64,000 nucleotides of DNA from Trichaptum fuscoviolaceum (lineage: Eukaryota; Basidiomycota; Agaricomycetes; Hymenochaetales; Trichaptaceae), in the NCBI GenBank assembly GCA_910574455.1, contig CAJSYZ010000010.1:310001-374000 (forward strand), read 5' to 3'. The notes under the pieces were generated by a model, which worked only from the letters and a program-made list of their open reading frames with translations, made no database searches and was not told the origin of the DNA. Below, one piece after another: positions 21,908 to 30,354 of the stretch. The stretch's first letter is position 1. Each line of letters starts with the position of its first letter. The translations under genes were made by a program, and so were the position numbers.

Positions 21908-23313
21908 GCAGCTGTCTGTTTTTACCGCCAAAACTCAAAAGGTCACGTGAAATTGCTTTATTTGGGGGGTCCTTGGATATATATGGGCAGATTCCGATAT
22001 ATAAGTCTATTTCTCTCACATGACAATGACAAAGACTCATAAGTTATGTAAAGTAGTGTCTCGGGTAAACCCGAGTCCGCAGCTCGCCGTCGTTCAACGC
22101 TCGACATGTTCTCTCTCCCTTGTCTTCTTTGTATGTTGGACTCACATATTGGTACTCCTAACGGCGACGCGCTCTCCTTCGTCGGAACGGCAACGGTTCG
22201 CAACGGGCCGTCATGGGCTGAAGGTGTCTTGCGTGTATAATTTTACGGAAAGGGCACACCAATTAGCGACGCTCACTGTACCGCCGACCACGATGACCGA
22301 CTGACGCCCCTACCGCGATTGCGCACAGTTTTGCGTGCGGTGTTCCTCTCCCACCTTGCTGCCATCGGCGTACATGGACGAAGTGTACTCACTTGGATGA
22401 AGGGCTCCTGAAGGCTGCGAGCCACATGCATACTGGTCCTCCCTGGCCGTATTGCAGGTCGCTTAATTGACCCGGCGCAAGGAACGAAGGCAGGTCGTTG
22501 GCGGCAGGACTGGGAATGATGGTGTCTTTGCGAATGTCACTGAAAAATTAAGCCTCCCCAGGCTCATAGTGGAAGGTGCGCCTATTTTGCTGCATCAACA
22601 AATTGCTTCTTTACTTTGTTTTCTAACGGGATTGTTTCGGTGACTCTTGCATTCCATATTCAATAGAAGATTGCATCCATGTTGTCGGAGGAGACACAGT
22701 AGGATGCACCACCATCGAACGCCACCGCTCAGATGCTGTTCGCCGCTGTCTCATTTTACTGACAACAGTCCATGCACCTTCGTCCTTATCACCGGGAATG
22801 ATGCTTCCAGGCGAGCTTCTGATTGATGGTCTCGCAACGGGCACGCTCTTCTCATTTGCTTGGAACATGTTTGTTTCTATTTCCTTCCAATTTGTGGGCT
22901 TTGTCCTTACTTACCTCTTGCATACCACACATGCGGCGAAGCTTGATGCTTGTGCTGGTCTTGGCTTGCCGCTGCTGCAATATGGGTTTGCGTTGAGGAT
23001 GGACAAGGATGACAAAGGCATAGGCACGAATGCCAGTGGTGAAGAGAGCATGTGGGGCGGCTGGGGAAATCCTGAGGACACTGTACCTTTACCGGCGCCG
23101 ACGTTTGATACAGCTGCGGCTGCTGAAAGTTGGGAAGCTACTCACAATGGGACTGTTCCTGTGGCAGATGCTTCTGCAGCAGCAAGAGTATGTATAATAC
23201 TTCTGTACTGTATGTGTGCTTAAAAATATAATATTTTCTTCCTCTCACTCTCACTCTAACCGCATTCCCGGGTAGCGGGCTTTGCTGTGAGTTAGCTCAC
23301 AGCCTTTAACTGC
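21908..23313 (+). mobile_element. Helentron-like unit D, left end eroded
   Basis: It starts in the left-arm sequence (CCGCCAAAACTCAAAAGG, then TCACGTGA at 21943-21950) without the terminal CCCGC hairpin, directly after broken CSE1 sequence. It shares the promoter-like block of C (TTATTTGGGGGGTCCTTGG). The right end is complete: GGGTAGCGGG (23270-23279), hairpin (23284-23303), CTTTAACTGC. It is followed by TTTTTT and then the left end of B2. A stretch at 22180-22400 may be another captured fragment that I do not recognise. Confidence 0.65.
22495..23200 (+). pseudogene. BSD2: Captured BSD2/Ndfip fragment, copy 2
   Basis: The same segment as in B1: GNDGVFANVT (about 22515), a decayed PPxY region (the codons after 22690 contain a stop where copy 1 reads through), then GTLFSFAWNMFVSISFQFVGF, LLHTTHAAKL, LPLLQYGFAL, and a longer C-terminal stretch ending WEATHNGTVPVAD. 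That last part is well conserved in fungal BSD2 proteins and is lost or altered in copy 1. The third helix is missing. The 22798-23223 frame is open. Confidence 0.8.
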
Positions 23314-23403
23314 TTTTTTCCCGCGACCTGGGGGTCGCTAGGGTACCTTAGGAAAACGCAACTGTCCGGATTCTCTGCCAAAACTCATCTGGTCTCGTGA
23401 CTT

Positions 23404-23997
23404 GTGCTTTCGGTACCGAAACTGCCTTACAAGGCATATTATTCTCACGATTCTGGACAATGCTTCCTCGTCGTCCTCAACGATTGCGACGAGTCGCCGA
23501 GACGCTCTTCGACGCAATCCTTGAACAAGACCAGTGTGGACGATGAAAAGGAGTATCCGTTTTCTTACGACAACACAGAGGCCCATATGAGGGAGGAAAA
23601 GAAGGCAAAAAGAGTGGAGACAGTGTTATGGCCTGTCGGGAAGAGGCCAAAGACGCCATTACCTGCTGTGACTCGGAGTGGCGGGGAGTGCTATATGTCA
23701 ATTGACTGGTATGTTTCTGGCAGTTCAGAACCGCTGTTGCCGACAGAGACACTGAGCGAAACAACAGATCATTTACCCCCGTGCTGGTCGACTCAAGCCG
23801 GTTCTGCACTTCGCCGAACAAGGGGGATTGGTCGGTGCAGAGGAAGGATAGCAGTAACATTGCAGCGCCTGTCCACATTGTCGCAAGACCCACCGCTGAC
23901 ACCATTACCACGTCACTTCCAAGTATACGAACTCGCTATGACAAACCGATCAAAACATAAGTCCCTTGATGTGATAGGGATACTACCCAGAGTCTAA
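23404..23997 (+). pseudogene. Unassigned captured gene fragment in B2
   Basis: An open frame of 197 codons without counterpart in B1 or D. It is hydrophilic and Lys/Arg/Glu-rich (REEKKAKRVE) with TETLSETTDHLPP and, near the end, LPRHFQVYELAM...KSLDVIGIL. The last part faintly recalls the region before the conserved core of MCM-binding proteins, but this is too weak to name. It is probably a third captured host gene piece. A transcript starting at a unit-B promoter could run through it. Confidence 0.35.
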
Positions 23998-24234
23998 CTA
24001 GTTCTTGGCAGCGGACGCAAGTACCATGACAATATAGTATTCGGACGCTCACGACCAAAAGAATATACAAGTGCGTGACCATCCTATGGCCCATGCCCTT
24101 CTCTATACTAAGCATTTAAACCCTCTCCAGAATCCTCGAAGTCGGACTAACACATTGGCACTCACGGGCTTCAAGTGGGCACACCGTGTCCTCCCTGGCC
24201 GTATTGCAGGTCGCTGAATTGGAAGTTGGTGCAA

Positions 24235-24838
24235 GGAACGAAGGTGGGTCACTGGCGGCGGGGCTAGGAATGATGGTGTCTTTGCGAATCTCACTGCGAA
24301 ACCAAGCCTCCCCAGGCCCGTAGTGGAAGGTGCGCCTACTTCTCTGCATTAACAAGTTGCTTCTTTAATTCGTAGTCTAACGGGATTGCTTAGGTTACTT
24401 TTGCATTCCATATCCAATGGATGTCGGAGGAGACACAGAAGGATGCACCACTATCGTACTCCACTGCTCAGGCGGATGCTGCCCCGCCGGACTGAACATG
24501 TGCCTTCGTCCTTATCTCTGGGAATGATGCTTCCAGGCGAGCTCCCGATTGATGGTCTCGCAGCGGACATGCTCTTTTCATTTGTTTGGAACATGCTCAT
24601 TTCTATTTCCTTCCAATTCGTGGACTTTCTCCTTACTTACCTTCTGGATACTACACATGCGGCGAAACTCGGTGCTTGTTCTGGTCTTGGCTTGAAGCTG
24701 GTTCAATATGGGTTTGCGCTGAGGACGTGCAAGGATGACAAAGGCATGGGCACAAATGGTGAAGAGAGCATGTGGGGCGGCTGGGGAAATCCGGAGGACA
24801 TTGCGACTATTGACACAGCTGCGGCTGCTGAAAGTTAG
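24235..24838 (+). pseudogene. BSD2: Captured BSD2/Ndfip fragment, copy 3
   Basis: Collinear with copies 1 and 2 but more decayed. It keeps the AGTCTAACGGG intron word, a damaged PPxY part, then MLFSFVWNMLISISFQFVDFLLTYLL, TTHAAKL, LKLVQYGFAL and ESMWGGWGNPED. The frame stops at 24836-24838. Substitutions such as G to D in the first membrane helix suggest no selection on the protein. Confidence 0.78.
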
Positions 24839-25006
24839 GCAGCTACTCACAATCGGCCCGGGACTGTTCCTGTGGCAGCAAGAGTATGGTGTTTAATACT
24901 TCTGTACTATATGAGTGCTTAAAAATATAATGTCTTCCTTCCTTTAACTGCATTCCCGGGTAGCGGGCTTTGCTGTGAGTTAGCTCACAGCCTGTAACTG
25001 CTTGTT

Positions 25007-25587
25007 CCCGCTACCCCTAGCGGGTTCTAAAGGCGTACTGATTGTCACTTTTTACAAGCAAAACCTTATTTATCACGTGAATATCATGTGCCTTTAGTCT
25101 AGGCCGGCCTTTCGGTAAATACAAAGTGCCGAACTTAGGTTCACTAACAAGTTACTTAAATTGCTTACAATGGATGTATTAAGTTAATTAAGTTTACTTA
25201 AGTCCAATTGAGCTCAAATAGCACAGTCTCCGTGTCCGGGTTGCGCGAGCGAAGCGAGCGCGGCGGACAAGGATGCCGCACAGCTTCCTTTCACATAAAA
25301 TATCTTGTATAAATTATAATCACTAAATTGGTACTTACAAGTTACTTATATCATTCACAATGTATGGTCTCTGTGCGACTCGGTGTCCGAGAACGGGGGC
25401 GCGAGCAAAGCGAGCGCGCCGGACGAGGACGCGGACGGCCTCCTTTCATTTGCATAAAAAAGACTCTTATAACTTATAATCATTGACACATATGTATATA
25501 TAAGAAATTTATACATTCTAAAATGTAATAGAACTACTCAACATTGGTAGCGGGCTCTGCTGTGCACCCACAGCGTTCGCGAATAAT
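25007..25587 (+). mobile_element. Short Helentron-like element A2
   Basis: Left end CCCGCTACCCCTAGCGGG (25007-25024). The next 100 bp match the left arm of A1, including GGTTCTAA, GCGTACTGA, AAGCAAAACCTTATTTATCA. The right end GGTAGCGGGCTCTGCTGTGCACCCACAGC with GTTCGC matches A1 at 10448-10482. No cargo gene is present; the middle is a diverged internal repeat with GC-rich palindromic cores. It is a minimal non-autonomous relative of A1 and defines the family's ends. Confidence 0.75.
25147..25460. repeat. Diverged tandem repeat inside A2
   Basis: Two units, about 25147-25330 and 25335-25460, share in order CAAGTTACTTA, CACAATG/TACAATG, a GTCTC(C/T)GTG word, a GC core GCGCGAGC(G/A)AAGCGAGCGCG (25233-25263 and 25401-25421), GGACG/AGGA, TTCCTTTCA and ATAATCA. 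The GC cores are near-palindromic and lie in an otherwise AT-rich element. Confidence 0.65.
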
Positions 25588-25690
25588 TTAATAACTCTAC
25601 TACAGAAAAGAATACTACGCTACTTTGTAAGGTCAATCATACAGATCATTGTGCTGTGTCGGAGTTTAAACCTTAATAGGTTAAAGTCAA
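25588..25690. repeat. Continuation of the interrupted tandem unit
   Basis: TTAATAACTCTACTACAG...AATACTACGCTACTTTG and GTGTCGGAGTTTAAAC match 18500-18530 and 18600-18615, so this is the right half of the unit split by the island. Confidence 0.7.
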
Positions 25691-25874
25691 CTTCAATGTA
25701 CCTCGCACCAAGACCGAAATATTGTTTTCAAGTGAACACTAACATTGTAACACCTTAGGTCTCTCGTCATTGATATACTCATCGTATGAGTTGTACTTGG
25801 TAATACTAAGAAGGATCTCGATGTTTGGCCATTACTATGAAGAATGATTTAGTCTATTGCGGTTTCTACGCCTA

Positions 25875-26798
25875 TCATTGGCAGCAAGCGCATCTATAGA
25901 AGAGGTTAGCCGATGAAGAGTGACGCTCTCAAACGAGATAAATAACGTACTTAGCTGAAATGACAAAGCTTCCGTTCAAAGTAGCAAGTAAGTAGTAACG
26001 CCCAAATATTTCGAGTTCTTTGGGATAGCGCCCCATAGTGGTTGTGTAGATGGCCTCCCAGTTTTTTGACGGAGAAGAGGAGTAGTCATCTCGTTTTGAA
26101 GCCACATATGCGTTCCAGAAGTACGGGTAACATCCAGCGCACTCCCAGTCGATGATTGATGTAATCTTGCCACTTGCCACATCGTACATGATGTTCTCGG
26201 GCAGCAGGTCACCATGCGAGAAGACAGGTGGTCGATTCAGGTCGATTCCCTGGAGCGCTTTGGAAGAATCCTTTGTAAGCGGGCTACCAGCTTGACATGC
26301 GAAGTAGTTTATGAAATCCTTCGTTGACGTTAGTCGGGCGGGTCCTGGAGCGTAACTGAAGTGTTTTCGGTGATACATCCCGCCCTTTCCGGTCAGTCCC
26401 CAACCTTGTCCATCAAGTTTATGAAGCTCGTTCATATATGTCTTCAGTTGGTCCGTGACAGCTCTCACAGCCGGATTTCCCAGCTTGTCGATGACTTCAC
26501 CAAGAATCACGCCTGGGACCTTTTCCATCACAATATACCCTCGCCTCGAACCATCACTTAGCGCTTCAGTCAGGTAGGCAAAGAACTTTGGAACTGGGAC
26601 GGTCGTATGCTTTCTAACGAACTGCATCGCAAGTGCTTCCGTCTTCCAGACATCATGTCCGTATTTGATGACAAGGGCCTGAGGTCGACTGGGCGTGCCA
26701 TCCACGAACACAATGTGATGTGATGAATCTGAATCCTTTCTAGGGAGAACCTTTCCTCGAGTGATTAGTTCCTTCACGACTTGGATGGTGTACGCCAT
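25875..26798 (-). CDS. APH-family kinase-like protein
   Basis: Exon 1 is 26798-25951; a GTACGT...CTATAG intron (25894-25950) leads to a short last exon ending at 25875 (288 residues). Without splicing the frame ends at 25929. The fold is aminoglycoside phosphotransferase-like (PF01636). The visible motifs are ALVIKYG (ATP-lysine), TEALAMQFV (helix C glutamate), the catalytic loop SHGDLLPENIMYD with HxDxxxxN spacing near residue 195, and the Mg-binding IIDWECAG near residue 215. The family phosphorylates small molecules; in fungi most members have unknown substrates, and this is not evidence of antibiotic resistance. All key residues are present, so it is probably active. It faces away from the gene at 27717. 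Confidence 0.82.
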
Positions 26799-27716
26799 GT
26801 GTGTAGAAAAGGATATATTGGGCGAGACTTGGTCACTGACGTGGGCGAAAGGGATATGTGTGCGAAGCTCAGTGGTCCATGTTTATATGTGTTCTACAAC
26901 GATAGAGACGTCACATATATTGTATGATGATGTTAGTGCCTCGGGCGTCAAGGCGTGCGGGGATATCAGGGAGCATTGCAGTCTACCTGCGGTGGCGCAT
27001 TGGCGATGCCAGAAATTGCCACTGTGTCGGGCTCTTCTAAACATCACTGTCATTGCCAGTATTTCAGTACGGTGATATGTATGTGGCAATAGTGTGTACG
27101 ATACTCATTGTGTTGTCTTCCATCAAGGTGAGCCCAGGGTCACTTAAGAATCAGCAACCTTGATGAGGCTGTTACAGGACTCCGTGGAATCTAGGGTCCA
27201 AATATCCGTACGTGAGGATGGAGGTTACTGCAATCTTTTTGCAACCAATATCCCACTCACTAATGGAGCTACTATTAGCTCGGTATATACGTCCGAGTCT
27301 TCTCCTTGATGCCTTCGCCACTTGACGATCTTCTGCCTCGCCACATGACTTCGCCACAGTCCTCCTCCATTTGTAGACCGTTCTTTCGCGCAATGGTCTT
27401 GCAATCACGGCATCACAATGCTTGAATCCCCATAGAGAGAGCTAGCGCCGAAAGTGGATTCGCCACACACTGGCACTCGTTTTCAAGGATTCAACATATG
27501 CCGATAGTTCCAGATGGTAAGAATCAAGTAGGAGCTCTTGTATAAAAGCTGTCCTTAATATCCATCGAAAAACAACACAGAGGTAGCATTCAAAGAGTCT
27601 GCAACAGCACACCAGCTTCCAACAATTAGAACTTTTCTCTCAGGTTTAAACGGTGAGAGTAGCATTACTGAAGAACTGTCGATTTCTAACTGTTGGTTAT
27701 CAGAACAAGCATCATC
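26799..27716. other. Divergent intergenic region
   Basis: It separates the APH-like gene and the orphan at 27717. TATAAAA at 27541-27547 and a possible 5'-UTR intron ending TTATCAG at about 27702 belong to the orphan. A small minus ORF (27172-27408) has no recognisable product. Confidence 0.4.
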
Positions 27717-28340
27717 ATGAAGCGTTTTAATGAGGCAGCTGACCAAGCCGAGCTCAACAAGTACCCGGAACCAAACAGAGATGAGACCGTATTCCTTGCC
27801 GTGACGCGCAACAAAACTCTCAAAGTATTGCACTGGCGAATTGCATGGAAAGCGTATACTCCCCAAGGTGTATTTGCCGGGTACAAGACCTTGGAAGTGA
27901 AACATGATGGGAAACCGGCGGCAGGATCATCTCAGGGCTTCCAATTCCGCTTCAGCCTCCGAGCTGTTGGATCGACTAGTGCAAAGACGTGGGATATAAC
28001 AGAGCTTGGAAAACTTTCCGCAGAATATCGTGGTAGCCTTGTGGCGACAGCAGGATCATATGATGACAGCGGAAACTGCATAGCGTTCACGAAAGAAACC
28101 ATTGAACAAATGGTGGACGCGGGTGCTTTCGGAAATGAAGTTCCTGGAAAAAGAGCATTGCAAACCCTCCAACAAGCCACGCGGAAGGATAAGGAGGCCA
28201 ACGTACCGACTTTCAATGAGTATCATAACAATGCGAATAACTCCTTGCAGAGCAGGCGCGCTCAAAAATGGTACAAGACCAATAACGGCATTTTCCAGAA
28301 ACTCGAGAAAAGCGGGGAGCTTGCGGGGTTGTTGAATTAA
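27717..28340 (+). CDS. Hypothetical protein, 207 residues
   Basis: I do not recognise the family. ATG 27717 (MKRFNEAADQ) is preferred over the in-frame ATG at 27693, because the latter lies before a plausible acceptor (TATCAG). The protein is soluble, with no signal peptide or membrane helix. It has a compact first half (PNRDETVFLAVTRNKTLKVLHWRIAWKAY, GFQFRFSLRAVG) that could be a beta domain, and a basic, Asn/Gln-rich helical end (QSRRAQKWYKTNNGIFQKLEK). The continuous frame with normal composition and an upstream TATA box support a real gene. Confidence 0.6.
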   Translation: MKRFNEAADQAELNKYPEPNRDETVFLAVTRNKTLKVLHWRIAWKAYTPQGVFAGYKTLEVKHDGKPAAGSSQGFQFRFSLRAVGSTSAKTWDITELGKLSAEYRGSLVATAGSYDDSGNCIAFTKETIEQMVDAGAFGNEVPGKRALQTLQQATRKDKEANVPTFNEYHNNANNSLQSRRAQKWYKTNNGIFQKLEKSGELAGLLN

Positions 28341-29056
28341 TCGGTGTACCAATGGACCTTCCTGTTTATTTGGTCTTTCAGGGAGCAAGTTTCGCAGTCC
28401 GAGGCACGTAGTGAATCAAGATAGATAAGATATAGATATAGAACTTGTTGAGTTGACCATAACTGCATGAATGAAGAGGATTGAATAACGGACTATGATG
28501 TGGACATGCCAGTGCGTGGATACCTTGGTGCGCACAACTACAGTACGTATGTTTAGTTCCGATTCTTCCGAGCGTTTTCATGAGCGTAACGGGTACCAAG
28601 CGCTGCTTGTTCGCTCATTTCCTGCGGAAGGGTGAAAAGGAATGTAATTGAGTCACGTACATCTGCCAATAGAGCACTACCAGTAATTGTAGCGGAGCTT
28701 AAAGTCTGATCGTCCAATGACTCGGACGCGGCGTCACGGGGCGTGCGCACTCGAAAACTGCGCCGCGTTCCAGTGCAGTGAATGCTGCAAAGCTGCATAC
28801 TCTTTAATCATCTCCATATGCTTATGATGCCCATCTATATACCACCGCCTCAGTCTACAGCCCATTAATAAAACTATACACCCCTTTGAAAACGGCCTGG
28901 CAGTTAGATTCTCAGCTAGACGAACCCAGAATACTAGTCTGAAACCCGATCTCTTCTCTGACTGGTGACCCAGTCTCAACCACGATGTTATATTCATTAA
29001 AACCTGCAAGAGTTGCGTAGCTCCTTTTACCCTATTACTTTCCAATTCTCACTACC
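28341..29056. other. Intergenic
   Basis: Short ORFs on minus only. The end probably holds the promoter of gene X. Nothing else is seen. Confidence 0.4.
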
Positions 29057-30354
29057 ATGACTAAATCTCTCTCAGAGAAGTGCACCCCGAGCGTCAAGTC
29101 AGACGAAGATAGCTCATCTCAGGCCTCTTCCAGGTCTGAGTACGACTCGATACCACCTATTGTGCCTGAACCTCTGGATTCGTATGACGAGGACCCGATA
29201 GGTGTCTACATAGATATCCCGAGTATCCAGGAGCCTAGAGCTGTAAACATGCGGGTCGTGAAGAGACGCATGAAGCGCCTTATAGCTACTGGGCGACTTG
29301 ACCTTTTCGTAGATTGGGTGAAGGAGGAACCATTCTTTACCAGAAAGAGTAAGGTAGTGTGCAAACCCGGTGCATTTGCCATCCGTGGAGCCGTCCTCAA
29401 TCAATTCTTCACATTGTTCCCTGGATACATGCCCGTATGATCTCTACGTTTTCGTCTTGTCGCTAGCAGGATCTGATTATGACTTTGCAGCCTTCTGGTT
29501 CCAGATCAACCTACGTACCAATCTTCCGCGAGGACCTGGAAGAAGGCTTGCTTCCTCTGAAGTCGGAGCGCTGGACGGTCGCCCGGAAGGATTTCTACGA
29601 TGCTGTTCGCCTCAAGCAACCATCCATGAAGCAGCACCTTCGCGGATCGCTCATTCACCCGGCAATAGGTGTCTTCGCGGGAAAGGACGCCTCCGTTTTT
29701 AAATGGAACGTGAACGATCCTTACACACAAGCACTCTTCAATCGTCGTAACTTTGCACCGGAAGAGCTCAGATGGCCGGCGTTCTATCCACCTCTCTCTC
29801 GGGTCCGCTTGCTTGTTCTTGACCAAGTCATCGATGTCTGGGCGAAACAAGGTGTCAGCCCCCGCGACGACTTTGGAAATGTGTACCTCTCTGTGAAGGA
29901 TATCTTAGTCTCGATCAGCTCTTGGCTCCACACGCCAGTTTCCTCAACTCGCTGGAACGAATTCGATTTCTCCACCAAGGCATCGGCCATCATACTGCAC
30001 TCACGCCGTACGGGGACCACGATGGAAGTCTCAGACGATGCAAGGGATGAGGCTGCGCAACTCGCAAAAGTGGCTGACTGGCTGCCGCTGCCTTCTGATA
30101 TTCTTGCGGACCCGGTCGAAAATCACCCGTTCGGAGATGAGGACTGCAAAGGCTGTGTCCAATGCTGCGAGGACACCCGCGACGAGGTCATTCAACAATA
30201 CGCCGACGAATATTTTGAGGCCAGTGGACCTGAACTTTCCGACGAGCCCTTCGGGATCATCAGCTACGATGCCCTCCCGATAGACTGCTGGTTTAGGGGA
30301 TTGGTGAATGTGGGGCCTTATACGTATTATATCGAGACTGAGAAGCTAGATTGA
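29057..30354 (+). CDS. Gene X: uncharacterised protein, duplicated at right edge
   Basis: Exons 29057-29434 and 29491-30354; the intron is GTATGA...TTTGCAG (56 nt), phase 0, giving 413 residues. The N-terminal 50 residues are acidic/Ser-rich; the rest is globular, with VRLLVLDQVIDVWAKQGV, DFGNVYLSVKDILVSISSWL, and a Cys cluster ENHPFGDEDCKGCVQCCED near residue 345 that could bind metal. No signal peptide. I cannot name a family. A near copy (63381-64000, minus) lies in the inverted segment, and both remain open, which suggests the protein is conserved. It converges with gene Y, whose stop is 0.2 kb downstream on the other strand. Confidence 0.7.

Larger units (their letters stand above)
23320..25001 (+). 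mobile_element. Helentron-like unit B2
   Basis: Left end CCCGCGACC at 23320 with stem GCGACC/GGTCGC; the first 60 bp are nearly identical to B1 (GGGTACCTTAGGAAAACGCA). Right end GGGTAGCGGG (24958-24967), hairpin 24972-24991, and CTGTAACTGC. It abuts unit D on the left (six T between) and A2 on the right (TTGTT between), giving head-to-tail units. Cargo: an unassigned ORF (23404-23997) and a BSD2 fragment. Confidence 0.72.
18743..25587 (+). mobile_element. Nested Helentron-like island, five or more units
   Basis: A 6.8-kb insertion made only of related units, all pointing right: C (left end 18743), B1 (20491-21838, inside C), D (about 21908-23313), B2 (23320-25001) and A2 (25007-25587). Each complete left end follows TT and starts CCCGC with a hairpin; each right end has GGGTAGCGGG (or its GGTAGCGGG form) followed by a GCTGTG...CACAGC hairpin. 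The flanks outside 18743 and 25587 join to give a sequence matching the intact tandem-repeat unit at 18490-18540, so the island as a whole sits in a former TT site. Captured cargo: CSE1 once and BSD2 three times. Confidence 0.7.

Noticed and set aside
25147..25460. CRISPR-like or centromere-like repeat
   Set aside because: Only two diverged units inside a short transposon in a eukaryotic genome.
18743..25587. Cut-and-paste TIR transposons
   Set aside because: The right inverted repeat is subterminal and followed by a hairpin, no target duplication is visible, and no transposase is present; a rolling-circle type fits better.
25875..26798. Acquired aminoglycoside resistance gene
   Set aside because: It is an intron-bearing fungal member of the broad APH fold family with no close match to resistance enzymes that I can see.
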